Shown here piece by piece: positions 1 through 8,098 of a stretch of 42,583 nucleotides of DNA (positions within the stretch are counted from its first letter, which is position 1; each line of letters begins with the position of its first letter). Location of the stretch: positions 1-42,583 of IMG/VR virus record IMGVR_UViG_3300018432_000021, one strand, 5' to 3'. Below the pieces are notes generated by a model. It was given only the letters and a program-made list of their open reading frames with translations. It did not search any database and was not told the origin of the DNA. The translations under genes were made by a program, and so were the position numbers. The stretch comes from a virus.

Positions 1-743
1 GCTGCGCCGCCGTAGTGGAACTTGTTGTACTCGTCCAGCGTCTCGAAGATGAGGTCGAAGCCGAGGCTGACCTCGCGAGTGCCCTCGACTACGTCATACG
101 CCTCGACGTTGTCGGTCTGCTGGGCGGTGAGGTTGTTCTCGATGGTCAGTTCGAACGAACGGATGAGCGCGGTTGCGCCGCCACCGAGCGTGATCGTGGC
201 CTGGTTGAACGAGTGCGGTGCCTGCACCGAGTTCAGCGCGATGGCCGGGGAGAGCGAGGGGTCCGCCGTGAGGCGGGTGGTCGTGACGCCCTGGATGCCA
301 GCGGTGGCGGTCAACGGCTGACCGGCCTCGGCCGAGATCGTGAGGGAACCGACCTTGCAGTCGGAGAAGCGCTCCCAGAGGGTGTCGCCGAGCATCTTCC
401 AGCACGTGATGTACGGGAGGCTGGCAGCCGGGGTGATGACGTGGACGTAGTTGGTCGTGCCGGTCGGGGTGTCCGTGCCGAGCGCCTTGTGCAGCCAGAA
501 GGCGATGGTGTCGCGGACGTAGAACTCCGGGGAGCCCTCGACGCCGGACGTGACCACGAAGGTGTTGCCCTGGTCGCGGCTGGAGTCCGTCTCGGAGAGG
601 TTGTCCGTCTCGCGAGTCGGGCTGATGTTGCCGCCCGTCAGCGGCTCCTTGTACGTCGTCAGCGCAGCAACCGTCGCGGGCGTGCCCTTCGCGGTCTGCT
701 TCGCGGCCATGAGCCACGCCTGATTTCCTCGTAGTCCGGCCAT
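1..743 (-). CDS. Major tail tube protein (partial, C-terminus beyond left edge)
   Basis: The reading frame is open from an ATG at 743 to the window edge (about 247 residues). It starts MAGLRGNQAWLMAAKQTAKG. The early 'A.K..AkGTPAT' stretch, the 'NISPTRETDNLSETDSSRDQG' type region, and later beta-rich segments ending 'FDLIFETLDEYNKFHYGG' match the phage tail tube family that polymerises into the tube of long-tailed phages. It overlaps the upstream gene's stop (TAATG), so the two are translationally coupled. Its place just downstream of the connector and tail-terminator genes is the usual one. The family call rests on pattern recognition, not a search. Confidence 0.75.
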   Translation of the reverse strand, partial: MAGLRGNQAWLMAAKQTAKGTPATVAALTTYKEPLTGGNISPTRETDNLSETDSSRDQGNTFVVTSGVEGSPEFYVRDTIAFWLHKALGTDTPTGTTNYVHVITPAASLPYITCWKMLGDTLWERFSDCKVGSLTISAEAGQPLTATAGIQGVTTTRLTADPSLSPAIALNSVQAPHSFNQATITLGGGATALIRSFELTIENNLTAQQTDNVEAYDVVEGTREVSLGFDLIFETLDEYNKFHYGGA

Positions 744-1222
744 TAGTTCTTGTCCTCGTCAGTCGGGGTGAAGACGAACGGTTCTACGGGCTCGTCCTTC
801 GGTTCGTCAGCTGGTGCGGGCTCGACGGGCTCGTCGGCCTCGTCCTCGCTTTCGGCAGCGGCGGCGGTGGTCACGGCGATGTCCTTCACGAAGACCGACT
901 CGTTCTGGTCGAGGCCGGACTCGATGGCGACCGGGTGGGCCTCATCGACCTCGCGGCGCTCTGCCTCAGCAGCGACGGCCTCGGGGTCGTTCGCGATGGA
1001 GTTGACCGCTGAAAGTGCATCGTCCTCAGGCGCGATGTGCGACTGAGGAAGCGGCGGGTTCACGTCGTGTCCTTCGACCTCGACGGTCAGCCACGGATGA
1101 GCCGAAGCGTTTGCGAGCACGACGGGGTCGTCGGACTCAAGGGGGAACTCGTACTCGCCCTGTCCGAAGGAGACGATGCTGGCGCCTTCGGGGGCCTTGT
1201 CGTTGAACGCGATCTTCGCCAT
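743..1222 (-). CDS. Acidic hypothetical protein between tail terminator and tail tube
   Basis: 159 residues. The N-terminal half (MAKIAFNDKAPEGASIVSFG) looks like a small beta domain. The C-terminal third is Glu/Asp/Ala/Pro-rich and probably disordered. I do not recognise the family. The position between tail terminator and tail tube genes suggests a virion or tail-assembly role. The start lies 7 nt after a TACCAT -10 element on the minus strand (1230-1235), so the transcript from this promoter would be leaderless. The acidic tail resembles that of the protein encoded at 2912-3349. Confidence 0.7.
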   Translation of the reverse strand: MAKIAFNDKAPEGASIVSFGQGEYEFPLESDDPVVLANASAHPWLTVEVEGHDVNPPLPQSHIAPEDDALSAVNSIANDPEAVAAEAERREVDEAHPVAIESGLDQNESVFVKDIAVTTAAAAESEDEADEPVEPAPADEPKDEPVEPFVFTPTDEDKN

Positions 1223-1229
1223 GGGCTCT

Positions 1230-1235
1230 ATGGTA
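1230..1235 (-). promoter_or_regulatory. Leaderless promoter -10 (TACCAT) for the 743-1222 gene
   Basis: On the minus strand CGTACCAT is followed by 7 nt and then ATG. The same CGTACCAT box precedes the starts at 2830 and 5540. I see no convincing -35. Confidence 0.5.
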
Positions 1236-1251
1236 CGGTGTGCTCTGCCAC

Positions 1252-1704
1252 CTAACTGGTGGTCTCTACGAGCGCGCTGTTGTTCCCGACCACGCGAACC
1301 TGCATGACGAAGCGGGTGTTGTTGCCGGTCGGATCACGCATGTATTCAGTAGCGACCCAGTTGAAGTACCACTGGGCGCCAGAAACCGTGATGCTAGCGG
1401 TGCGAAGCGCCTCCTTCAGCCGAGCGTGAAGTCCGGTGATGATGCGTGGATCGACTTCCTGGGTCGGGTCGATCTCCTTCTCCCAGACGTCGAAATACTG
1501 AATCTGCACGAACGTGTCCTGCACCAGAATGTTGTTCGAGAACGGGACCTCGCGCAGCGGCGAGACGCCGCATACCGGCCCGTCCGTGCCGAGCGCCTCG
1601 TGCAGCTGGTCGTGCGCCGTGATGACGCCTTCTGGTGCGAACGTGGTATTGCAGATCTCCACCAGCGCGTTCGCCGCGATGGCGTAAGTGTCGATGGCAG
1701 CCAT
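1252..1704 (-). CDS. Tail terminator / head-tail joining-like protein
   Basis: 150 residues (MAAIDTYAIAANALVEICNT...), of typical size for phage minor tail or tail terminator proteins that cap the tail tube. It has an alpha-helical N-terminus, then a conserved-looking 'FVQIQYFDVWEKEIDPTQEVDPRIITG' region and C-terminal beta strands. The ATG overlaps the stop of the gene encoded at 1704-2162 (TAATG). The order connector, HK97 gp10-like, this gene, tail tube supports the role. Function is inferred mainly from synteny and size. Confidence 0.6.
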   Translation of the reverse strand: MAAIDTYAIAANALVEICNTTFAPEGVITAHDQLHEALGTDGPVCGVSPLREVPFSNNILVQDTFVQIQYFDVWEKEIDPTQEVDPRIITGLHARLKEALRTASITVSGAQWYFNWVATEYMRDPTGNNTRFVMQVRVVGNNSALVETTS

Positions 1705-2162
1705 TACGAGTAGCGACGGCGCGCGATCTGTCGGAACTTGGCCAGCGTCTTACGCAGTGCGGGCTGTAGGAAGGGCTGCGCCTGGGTGCCAGGGTGGTTG
1801 ACGTAGTCAATCTCGCCGAACAGGCCAGGAATCCAGTCTCGGTGCTCGCTCTCCCAGTAGAACCCGAACGTCGGGTTGCCGGGGATCAGGTGAGGACGGG
1901 TGTCGTGCTCTACGAACATCGCGTGGCGGGCGCTGGCGCCCCAGGAGCCGCGCGTGCGTCCGGCCATCCTCGTGTAGATCGACTCACGCAGCGGCACAGA
2001 GCGGCGGTCGTGACGATGGCCGACCGGCGCCAGGCGGCGGCTGGTCTTGGCGCCTTCCTCGATCATGTCCTTGACCGTGTTTTCGCCGGCAAGTTCCACG
2101 GCACGAATGAACTGGCCCAGGTGGTTACGGGCGGTGACGTTGACCTCGGCCGTGGCGTTCAC
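1704..2162 (-). CDS. HK97 gp10-like neck / tail-completion protein
   Basis: 152 residues, initiated by GTG overlapping the upstream stop (TAGTG). The helical N-terminus 'HLGQFIRAVELAGENTVKDMIEEGAKTSRRLAPVGHRHDRRSVPLRESI' and the C-terminal 'HPGTQAQPFLQPALRKTLAKFRQIA' follow the HK97 gp10-like pattern (helix, TG or HD loop, 'pg..a.PFl.PAl...'). Such proteins sit at the head-tail junction. It is rich in Arg and His. The neighbours are a connector upstream and a tail terminator downstream. Confidence 0.7.
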   Translation of the reverse strand: MNATAEVNVTARNHLGQFIRAVELAGENTVKDMIEEGAKTSRRLAPVGHRHDRRSVPLRESIYTRMAGRTRGSWGASARHAMFVEHDTRPHLIPGNPTFGFYWESEHRDWIPGLFGEIDYVNHPGTQAQPFLQPALRKTLAKFRQIARRRYS

Positions 2163-2830
2163 TAGATCATCACCTTCGTGTATGCGGCCAGGAGGTCGCG
2201 CGACCGGTAGGGGATCGCCATGCTGAGCGCCTCGCCCTGGCGCCCGATGCCGCCGAACGACCGGGAGAAGGACTCGATGGCCTCAGCCGGAGCAGCTGTC
2301 TCGGGTCGGCGAGCAACCCAGTCGTCCAGAGTCCACTTCGCGGCCATCTTGACGTCCTCGGGGATGGCAGCCCAGCCCCAGGAGGCGACGACCTTGACGG
2401 TGGATGGGACGGCGCGCCAGCGTCCCTCCTCGTAGGACACGTCGGCGTTGCGCGTGAACCCCATTTCGGGGCTGGAGCCCAGCGCGAAGCCAGGAATGTA
2501 GATGTACCAGAACACGGGCGAGTCGTCGCGTCGCGGGGGCTGCGCCAGGTACTCGTCCTCGCGTAGCGTGTAGTCGGCGCCCCAGGGTACTGTGACCGTG
2601 ACGCTGGTGATGCTCACAGCGTCGTCAATGTCCAGCATGCCGCTGTGGTCGTACTGGTAGATGCGCTCCTCTGTGACCGGAGGACTCGTCGTGAAGTCGC
2701 GGCCGGAGTAGGACAGAATCGCCTTGTTCACGGCCGGTAGCAGCGCCTCGAACTTCGGATCGTTGCGGACGTTGGTGACGGCGATGCCTGCCATCACCTT
2801 GTACTCCTCTAGAGTCAGAATCTCGGCCAT
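2162..2830 (-). CDS. Head-tail connector protein (HK97 gp6-like)
   Basis: 222 residues from the chosen ATG at 2830 (MAEILTLEEYKVMAGI). It opens with the 'LTLEEYK...I......D.....LL..A...I..Y.GR.F' pattern of head-tail adaptors that join the portal to the tail, and continues with the beta region typical of that family. The reading frame is open a further 24 nt upstream, but a TACCAT -10 lies 6 nt before the 2830 ATG, which would place transcription start at or next to that ATG. A strong terminator separates it from the gene at 2912-3349. Confidence 0.75.
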   Translation of the reverse strand: MAEILTLEEYKVMAGIAVTNVRNDPKFEALLPAVNKAILSYSGRDFTTSPPVTEERIYQYDHSGMLDIDDAVSITSVTVTVPWGADYTLREDEYLAQPPRRDDSPVFWYIYIPGFALGSSPEMGFTRNADVSYEEGRWRAVPSTVKVVASWGWAAIPEDVKMAAKWTLDDWVARRPETAAPAEAIESFSRSFGGIGRQGEALSMAIPYRSRDLLAAYTKVMI

Positions 2831-2836
2831 GTCTCT

Positions 2837-2842
2837 ATGGTA
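2837..2842 (-). promoter_or_regulatory. Leaderless promoter -10 (TACCAT) for the connector gene
   Basis: The minus strand reads CGTACCAT, 6 nt, then ATG at 2830. It sits directly after the terminator hairpin at 2847-2889, so a new transcription unit begins here. Confidence 0.55.
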
Positions 2843-2846
2843 CGGC

Positions 2847-2889
2847 CCCGACAAGCAGAAGACCCGCCGTGGCGGGTCTCCTTGTCGGG
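2847..2889 (-). terminator. Two-tier terminator hairpin
   Basis: A perfect 9-bp outer stem (CCCGACAAG at 2847-2855 with CTTGTCGGG at 2881-2889) encloses an inner GACCCGCC / GGCGGGTC stem. It lies between the stop of the 2912-3349 gene and the next promoter. A T-run is not obvious, so the strength is uncertain. Confidence 0.65.
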
Positions 2890-2911
2890 TTGCTTGGGTG
2901 TGGCTAGAAGC

Positions 2912-3349
2912 CTAGTCCTTGTTCTCGGACGCGTCCTCGGCGAATACCTGCTCCGGCGTCTTCGCGCCTACGAAGGCGTGAATCGGGAGCGTGGCGTCGC
3001 CTCGTCCCTCGGGCGGGATGATGACGTAGTCCACGCGCTCGTCCGTCGTGACGGCGACCTCGTAGACGGGGACCTCGGTCACGCGCTCCGGCTTCTCGCC
3101 GACCTTCTGGGCGGCGACCGGTGCGTCGTTGACGTCGGACTGGACCTCGCGGACCTCCGGCGTCTCGTAGACCGTGTCGGCAGACGCGGCTACGGGAACC
3201 TCGGGAGCGCCCGACTCAGCCGCGACGGCTTCCTCGGGAGTTGCGGTGCCCTCGCCTTCTGCCTCGGCAGCTGGGTTCGGCTGGTCAGCTTCGACCGGCT
3301 CGACCTCAGTTGCGTCTACGTCAGTGGTGGTGTCCTTGGTGTCAGCCAT
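2912..3349 (-). CDS. Acidic hypothetical protein following the major capsid gene
   Basis: 145 residues. The N-terminal about 75 residues are low-complexity (Ala, Glu, Asp, Val, Pro). The C-terminal part, 'VAVTTDERVDYVIIPPEGRGDATLPIHAF', looks folded. The start has a good ribosome-binding site (GGAGGAACAAGAAC then ATG). Its position right after the capsid gene fits a head decoration or accessory protein, but I recognise no family. Confidence 0.7.
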   Translation of the reverse strand: MADTKDTTTDVDATEVEPVEADQPNPAAEAEGEGTATPEEAVAAESGAPEVPVAASADTVYETPEVREVQSDVNDAPVAAQKVGEKPERVTEVPVYEVAVTTDERVDYVIIPPEGRGDATLPIHAFVGAKTPEQVFAEDASENKD

Positions 3350-3378
3350 GTTCTTGTTCCTCCGTAGTGGTCGCTGGG

Positions 3379-4767
3379 CTAGCCGTTGGCCAGGCCTGCG
3401 CCTCCGATGACGTCGAACGCGGCGGGCGTGCGTGCGGCCGTGAAGCCGACGCGCTGCTCAGCACGGAACACCGTCTGGTTGGTCGTGAAGTAGACGTGCG
3501 CGGACTCGTCCACTGTGATGCCCTGTCGGTCGAGGATGAGCGCCTCGCGGAAGTCGCCGACGATGATGCGCGACTCGTTGGTGCCCGTTCCCTTGTTGGT
3601 CGGCATGCGGTTGGTGGTGAGCACTGGGTAGCCCCAGAGCGTCTTCACCGGGCCGCGCTGGCCAGTGCGGGGATCCTGCGGACCGCCGGTCGGGTCGATG
3701 TAGTACGCGCCCTGGGTGTCGCGTGCCTTCAGGATGCGGGTCCACGTGCGCGGGTGCATCAGGATGGCGGACGGAGCGCCGTGGGCGGTCTCGACCTTTG
3801 CGATGGAGTCCAGAAGTGCGTCCAGGAGGTCCAGGATCGGCGTGGTCGCCAGGGCGGTTGCCCCGATGCCGGGCGTGTTGAGCACGCCGAGCGGCTGGCC
3901 GGTGCCGGAACCGTTGAGGAAGGCCGTCTCCTCTAGTGCGACGAGGCGCTTGGCCAGGTCGGCCGTGACCAGGGAGTCCACGGCGGGGTTGGAGTCTGCG
4001 AGCAGCTGGTTGGAGATCGTTGCCAGGCCTGCGGCCGTGAACACCGACGCCGTGATGGTCGCCAGCGTCATGCCGGTGCCCTCAGGCTTCTCCAGTAGCT
4101 CCTCGACCCAACCAGCAGTCGTGGTCAGACCGATCTGGTCCAGCTGGATCGCGTTGCTCGTCACGTTCAGCGAGGAGCAGAGCCCGCGCATCACGTTGTC
4201 GAACTCGCGAGCGATGACGATCTGGCGCTCGACCTGAGGCCGGACCAGGTAGCCGCCCTGGGCTGCGACGCCCTCGGACATTGCCTTGCCTTCCTGGTTC
4301 AGCGCCTTGCCCTCGAAGACGGTGCCCTCGAAGCCCTTGGTCAGGCGCTCCTTGGCGTCCGAATTGCCCTTGTTGGCCATCCGGATGTCGGAGAAGATCG
4401 TGAAACCGGAGTCAGGAGCGTACGGGTCGTCGGAATCGACGCCCTTGCTCTCCTCGCCGGGGAGGCGGAACTCGCCATCAGGAAGGCGCATGCCCTCCTT
4501 CATCTCGTCCATGGCTGCCTGAAGCGTGGTCAGCTTCGCGCCCATGGACTTGATCTCGTGCTGCTTGAGCGCTTCCTCGCGCTCGGCGGTCAGCACTTCG
4601 ATCTGCTGCTTGAGGCCTGGCTGGTCGTCGGTGCCGTCCATCAGCGCCTTGACCTCGGCGACCGTCTCGGTCGTCGCGTCAGATCCTTCCAGCTTGGTTG
4701 CGAGAGCGGTGGCCGACTCGGTCAGGCCGTTCAGCTTCTCGGTGAGTTCCTTTAGCTTGTCGTCCAT
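3379..4767 (-). CDS. Major capsid protein, HK97 fold
   Basis: 462 residues. Residues 1-75 form a predicted coiled coil rich in Lys, Glu and Leu (MDDKLKELTEKLNGLTESAT...), the delta or scaffold domain that the protease removes in HK97-type phages. From about residue 165, 'MSEGVAAQGGYLVRPQVERQIVI' marks the N-arm and E-loop region. 'ETAFLNGSGTGQPLGVL' and 'ILMHPRTWTRILKARD' are the conserved P- and A-domain motifs. It forms the icosahedral shell. It lies directly downstream of the protease gene, across a short hairpin. The start has an SD (GGAGAA). Confidence 0.93.
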   Translation of the reverse strand: MDDKLKELTEKLNGLTESATALATKLEGSDATTETVAEVKALMDGTDDQPGLKQQIEVLTAEREEALKQHEIKSMGAKLTTLQAAMDEMKEGMRLPDGEFRLPGEESKGVDSDDPYAPDSGFTIFSDIRMANKGNSDAKERLTKGFEGTVFEGKALNQEGKAMSEGVAAQGGYLVRPQVERQIVIAREFDNVMRGLCSSLNVTSNAIQLDQIGLTTTAGWVEELLEKPEGTGMTLATITASVFTAAGLATISNQLLADSNPAVDSLVTADLAKRLVALEETAFLNGSGTGQPLGVLNTPGIGATALATTPILDLLDALLDSIAKVETAHGAPSAILMHPRTWTRILKARDTQGAYYIDPTGGPQDPRTGQRGPVKTLWGYPVLTTNRMPTNKGTGTNESRIIVGDFREALILDRQGITVDESAHVYFTTNQTVFRAEQRVGFTAARTPAAFDVIGGAGLANG

Positions 4768-4786
4768 CGTGTTCTCCAGAGTAGAG

Positions 4787-4803
4787 GTCGCTGTGACAGC
4801 GAC
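4787..4803 (-). promoter_or_regulatory. Intercistronic hairpin between protease and capsid genes
   Basis: A perfect 7-bp stem GTCGCTG / CAGCGAC with a 3-nt loop lies right at the protease stop codon and 20 nt before the capsid start. It has no T-run. It could slow, process or stabilise the mRNA and so raise capsid output over protease (inference). Confidence 0.5.
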
Positions 4804-5540
4804 TAGTTGGTCACCGTCACGGTGCTTGAGTTGGTACGCGCTGCGACCGCCTTCTCCAAATTGTCGAAGACCGTCTGAAGTTCCTCCAGCAGGAATCGGA
4901 TCGTTCCCTCGTCCTGCTCTCGTACTTCGCCTACGTTCGGCACGTCAGGGACCTTGAGGTCCGTCAGTGCCTTCCCCGCTACCACAGCGAATGAGGTTCC
5001 GGGATGAATCGGAACCGGAGTGACGCTGATCTCCGTGAAGTCCACGCCGGTGATCTTGTTGGCGAGTGCTCCGATGCCACGCTTGAAGAAGCCGCCGATG
5101 GAGAGTCCCTTCAGCGAGCCCTTCTTGATCTGCTCGTAGTAGGTGCCCAACTCCGGGTGGTTGCGGATCGCTCCGTCCACGCGTGCGCGCATCTTGAGGC
5201 CCTTGCCTTCCTCGCGAGCGAGGTCGAGCACGGAGCCCAGCAGCTTGTCAGTCTTGTGGTGGTAGCAGAGCGATGCCTGCTGCGCGAGGAACGCCTTGAT
5301 GCCAGCATCGAAGGTCGCCGGGAAGTCAGCGAAGTTCTCGCCCTCTCGGTCGAGCCCCTCGAAAACGGCCGCGTAGCCCTCGATCAGAAGGTCGCCGTTC
5401 TCCTCCTCGGTGACGACGGGCGCGCTGGTGCCGTCCTCCAGAGCCTTGCCTTCGGGGATCCAGTCGAACTGGAACGCAAAAATGTCGGGGTGTCCCGTTA
5501 CGGGCCGCACCATCAGGTCGCTGAGGTCGATTCCACTCAC
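4803..5540 (-). CDS. HK97-family prohead protease (peptidase S78 type)
   Basis: 245 residues from a GTG at 5540. 'GDLLIEGYAAVFEGLDREGENF' is the conserved N-terminal strand. 'QASLCYHHKTDKLLGSV' holds the catalytic His, and 'SLKGLSIGGFFKRG' holds the catalytic Ser, followed by 'FTEISVTPVPIHPGTSF'. It cleaves the capsid delta domain during head maturation. The frame is open to an ATG at 5573, but TACCAT (-10) lies 7 nt before the GTG and the ATG would be upstream of the predicted transcript, so I chose the GTG. Confidence 0.88.
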   Translation of the reverse strand: MSGIDLSDLMVRPVTGHPDIFAFQFDWIPEGKALEDGTSAPVVTEEENGDLLIEGYAAVFEGLDREGENFADFPATFDAGIKAFLAQQASLCYHHKTDKLLGSVLDLAREEGKGLKMRARVDGAIRNHPELGTYYEQIKKGSLKGLSIGGFFKRGIGALANKITGVDFTEISVTPVPIHPGTSFAVVAGKALTDLKVPDVPNVGEVREQDEGTIRFLLEELQTVFDNLEKAVAARTNSSTVTVTN

Positions 5541-5547
5541 AACAGGA

Positions 5548-5553
5548 ATGGTA
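5548..5553 (-). promoter_or_regulatory. Leaderless promoter -10 (TACCAT) for the protease gene
   Basis: The minus strand reads CGTACCAT, then 7 nt, then GTG at 5540. It is the third copy of the CGTACCAT start-proximal box in the head operon. Confidence 0.5.
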
Positions 5554-5573
5554 CGGCTGGCCCTGACATGCAA

Positions 5574-5595
5574 ACGGCCCGCCGAAGCGGGCCGT
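5574..5595. terminator. Hairpin terminator upstream of the protease gene
   Basis: A perfect 9-bp stem ACGGCCCGC / GCGGGCCGT closes on a CGAA tetraloop. It lies between the ribonucleotide reductase stop (5646) and the protease promoter, so it probably ends the reductase transcript. Confidence 0.6.
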
Positions 5596-5598
5596 CCC

Positions 5599-5636
5599 TG
5601 AGGAGGCGAAGCTACACAACTGTAGCATGTTCCTCA
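5599..5636. terminator. Second hairpin after the ribonucleotide reductase gene
   Basis: Outer stem TGAGGA (5599-5604) / TCCTCA (5631-5636) and inner stem GCTACA / TGTAGC with a 4-nt loop. It sits 10 nt past the reductase stop and may act together with the 5574-5595 hairpin. Confidence 0.5.
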
Positions 5637-5645
5637 GCTTGAGAC

Positions 5646-7325
5646 TTAGACTGCGCACACCCCGCTGAGACAGCGTCCCTCGTCTCCCTCGACCGTCGTC
5701 GGCTTGGCCGTAGTGAAGACCTCGTCAATCGACACACGCTGGATCGGCTGGCCAGGGATGGCGCCGTCCGGGTAGACCGTGATCCCACGCAAGCGTGGGA
5801 GGTACTTCATCAGCGTCATGCCGAAGTCGCGCTGCTCCTGCTTATTGTTCATCACGTGCTGGAGGTTGATGGTCATGCTGATGCCGTGGTCCGTGTGTTC
5901 CTGCGCGAACGCCTGCATCTTGAACTGGTCCTCGTAGCTGACGGTGGTCGAGTCCTCGACGTCGTCGCCCGGCCGGATGTAGCCCTCGCGCATGAGGCGC
6001 GCCACCGTGGCGTCCACCACGATGCTGTCACGGTTGACCGCTACGCCGTTGCTGCCAGTGTTCAGTACGCCGCGCTTGTACGCGGAGTAGGTGACCGTCT
6101 GCCAGGACGGCGTCGTCTCCGCAACGATGCCACGGGTTCCGGTCGGCGACCCGGCTGAGGCGCCCACCGGCCGGGAGATCCCCAGCTTGTCGGCGTAGTC
6201 GGCCGCGTACTCCAGCGCGCGGTTGTACTCATCCGCGTACGGCTCCAGCGCAGCGAAGCCATCGTCGGATCCGTACTTGAGGCCGCGCTGCATCAGGAAC
6301 TCGTGCGGACCCATGACGTCGAGTCCGAGCCGCCTGTTCTTGTCCCGCACGTCCGCGACCTTGGCGTAGGGCACGTCGCTGTAGAGCGTGCCAGCCAGTA
6401 GGAACAGCAGGCCCTCGCGCACGGCTGCGCCGTAGTCCTTCGGGCTGTCGAACGCCGCGATGTTGAGCCCGCCGAGGTTGCAGATGTCGGAGTCGTCTGC
6501 CGACGTGATCTCAGTGCAGGCGTTGCGCAGCTTCTCGTCGCGCTGGTCGCCCAGGTCGATGCTGAAGCCGGGCTCGCCCTTGGTGACCATGCGACGCACG
6601 GCAGTCCAGTAGACGTCCTGCGCGAGGGCGTGGTCTGGGTTCATGGGGTCGCCGTAGGCCTCGAAGAAGTCGTCGTCCAGGCAGACCGAGATGTTGGTCA
6701 TGTCCAGCGGCGCGGGCGTGTTGTACGGCTCCTTGACCTTCTGCTCGGCGATGTAGTCGGGCCAGTCCTTGGCGCCCATCCACGTGAAGATGTCCGGGTG
6801 GTTCCAGAGGAGCCCGCCCCAGATCGCAGAGCGACGGTTGCCGCCCTGCACAGCTGCGCGCGCCTGCTCGTTGATGGCGACCGCCAACGGCACTGGGCCA
6901 GTGGCTACGCCGCCCGTCCGCTTGATGCGGGCGCCAGCCTCACGCAGCTTGCCGTAGTACACGCCGATCCCGGCGCCGCTCATCAGCGCCATGAACGTGT
7001 TGTGGCTCAGTTCGGCCCAGCCTTCGCGCGTGTCCTCCACGTCGAGCAGCAGGCAGTTCTGGACCTGGTGGTAGTCGTTCCCGGCCGCGTAGAGATAACG
7101 ACCGCCCGGAAGGAACTGGCGGCGCTCGATGCGCTCACGGATTGCGGCCGTGGCGCCGGTCAGGTCGATGGCAGCCGGGCGCTTCGGCGCCTGCTTGAGC
7201 GCCTGCATCGGGTGATAGGCCACGCGTGCGGCCAGTTCGTTCCAATTCTTCTCCCCGTGGGGAGCCATGTACTTCTCGTGCGCAACAGAGTGCGCGAAAG
7301 CGGTATCGAACGGTGCGTGCGACAA
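5646..7325 (-). CDS. nrdJ: Class II (adenosylcobalamin-dependent) ribonucleotide reductase
   Basis: 559 residues, short for the family. It reduces ribonucleotides to deoxyribonucleotides using a B12 radical, giving precursors for phage DNA. Visible elements: 'FLPGGRYLYAAGN' near residue 71; redox Cys91 in 'QNCLLLD'; the catalytic N-x-C-x-E triad at N268, C270 and E272; the second redox Cys282 in 'ICNLGGLN'; and the C-terminal shuttle pair C552/C557 in 'RCLSGVC'. Initiation is at TTG, supported by a strong SD (AGGAGG, 8-nt spacing). It lies inside the head cassette, between the portal-side genes and the protease. Confidence 0.88.
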   Translation of the reverse strand: MSHAPFDTAFAHSVAHEKYMAPHGEKNWNELAARVAYHPMQALKQAPKRPAAIDLTGATAAIRERIERRQFLPGGRYLYAAGNDYHQVQNCLLLDVEDTREGWAELSHNTFMALMSGAGIGVYYGKLREAGARIKRTGGVATGPVPLAVAINEQARAAVQGGNRRSAIWGGLLWNHPDIFTWMGAKDWPDYIAEQKVKEPYNTPAPLDMTNISVCLDDDFFEAYGDPMNPDHALAQDVYWTAVRRMVTKGEPGFSIDLGDQRDEKLRNACTEITSADDSDICNLGGLNIAAFDSPKDYGAAVREGLLFLLAGTLYSDVPYAKVADVRDKNRRLGLDVMGPHEFLMQRGLKYGSDDGFAALEPYADEYNRALEYAADYADKLGISRPVGASAGSPTGTRGIVAETTPSWQTVTYSAYKRGVLNTGSNGVAVNRDSIVVDATVARLMREGYIRPGDDVEDSTTVSYEDQFKMQAFAQEHTDHGISMTINLQHVMNNKQEQRDFGMTLMKYLPRLRGITVYPDGAIPGQPIQRVSIDEVFTTAKPTTVEGDEGRCLSGVCAV

Positions 7326-7439
7326 GGAAAGATCCTCCTGGAGGACAGGTTGATTGCAGGTAGCCAGGAGGCTCAGACAGGCCGCGACGGGGGTGTGGTC
7401 GTGCGTGCTTCTAAGTTCTCTACTGGGCCTAGTAGCGTA

Positions 7440-7742
7440 TCAAGAACTACGGCCCGAGGCAGCCGGTACAGGGGATTCAGGCACGCCGCCTGATCCAGGG
7501 CGAGACAAAGGTCCGTAGTCGTCAGGCAGAGGTCCGTCCACAGTGACGCCGCGCTGAGCACAGCGGCGCTCGTAGTAGTGCTCAAACGCCTTGTGGCGCA
7601 CGATGGAATGAGCCTCATCGACGTCCATCGGTTCGAGGTTCCGAAACCGACCTGTCTTCTCGCCACATTCCGGGCACTTCGCGAAGATGGGCTGGTCCGG
7701 CCATGTCTCGCAGCCGATGTCGCAGCGTCGTCCCCAGGCCAT
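7440..7742 (-). CDS. Zinc-ribbon hypothetical protein
   Basis: 100 residues. Cysteines are arranged C8-x3-C12 and C-P-E-C (about 23-26), a likely zinc-binding ribbon. It is followed by a His/Arg-rich helix ('AHSIVRHKAFEHYYERRCAQRG') and a Pro/Ser/Gly-rich tail. The ATG overlaps the stop of the small membrane-protein gene (TAATG). About 115 nt of sequence with only the reductase SD separate it from nrdJ. Function is unknown; nucleic-acid binding is possible. Confidence 0.65.
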   Translation of the reverse strand: MAWGRRCDIGCETWPDQPIFAKCPECGEKTGRFRNLEPMDVDEAHSIVRHKAFEHYYERRCAQRGVTVDGPLPDDYGPLSRPGSGGVPESPVPAASGRSS

Positions 7743-7885
7743 TAGTCACCCAGCCCACCGACGATGAACACGCCGATCTCAATCACGGCGCTCGCGCAGA
7801 TCAGAACCGTGAACGCGGTCAGCAGGCCGAGGATGGCGAAGCTGAGGGCTCCCACCAGGAAGACTGTGGTGATCGGGAGCGGCAT
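7742..7885 (-). CDS. Small hydrophobic membrane protein (47 aa)
   Basis: MPLPITTVFLVGALSFAILG begins a sequence that is almost entirely hydrophobic, enough for one long or two short membrane helices. The ends are coupled: its stop overlaps the next ATG (TAATG), and its start lies directly after the stop of the upstream gene. It could be a holin-like or other small membrane protein, but nothing shows which. Confidence 0.6.
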   Translation of the reverse strand: MPLPITTVFLVGALSFAILGLLTAFTVLICASAVIEIGVFIVGGLGD

Positions 7886-8098
7886 CTAGCCCATCATCCC
7901 GGACATGTCGTCGTCCTCGGTCTCCTCGACCGTGAGGATGTTCTTCTGGTTGAGCGCCATCATGTTCCCGGCCTCGTTCTCCAGCATCACGTACTCCATG
8001 CCCTTCGCGGCAGCCAGGTTGACCTGGTAGACGAAGTTCTCGAAGTCGCCGGGCAGCCGGATCTGGTCGATGTCGCCCTTCATGCGGATGTGAAGCAT
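7886..8098 (-). CDS. Hypothetical protein, 70 aa
   Basis: MLHIRMKGDIDQIRLPGDFE... ending in an acidic, Met-rich tail ('EETEDDDMSGMMG'). The start at 8098 is chosen because it overlaps the upstream stop (TGATG); a longer frame reaching 8149 would run into the previous gene. No family recognised. Confidence 0.6.
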   Translation of the reverse strand: MLHIRMKGDIDQIRLPGDFENFVYQVNLAAAKGMEYVMLENEAGNMMALNQKNILTVEETEDDDMSGMMG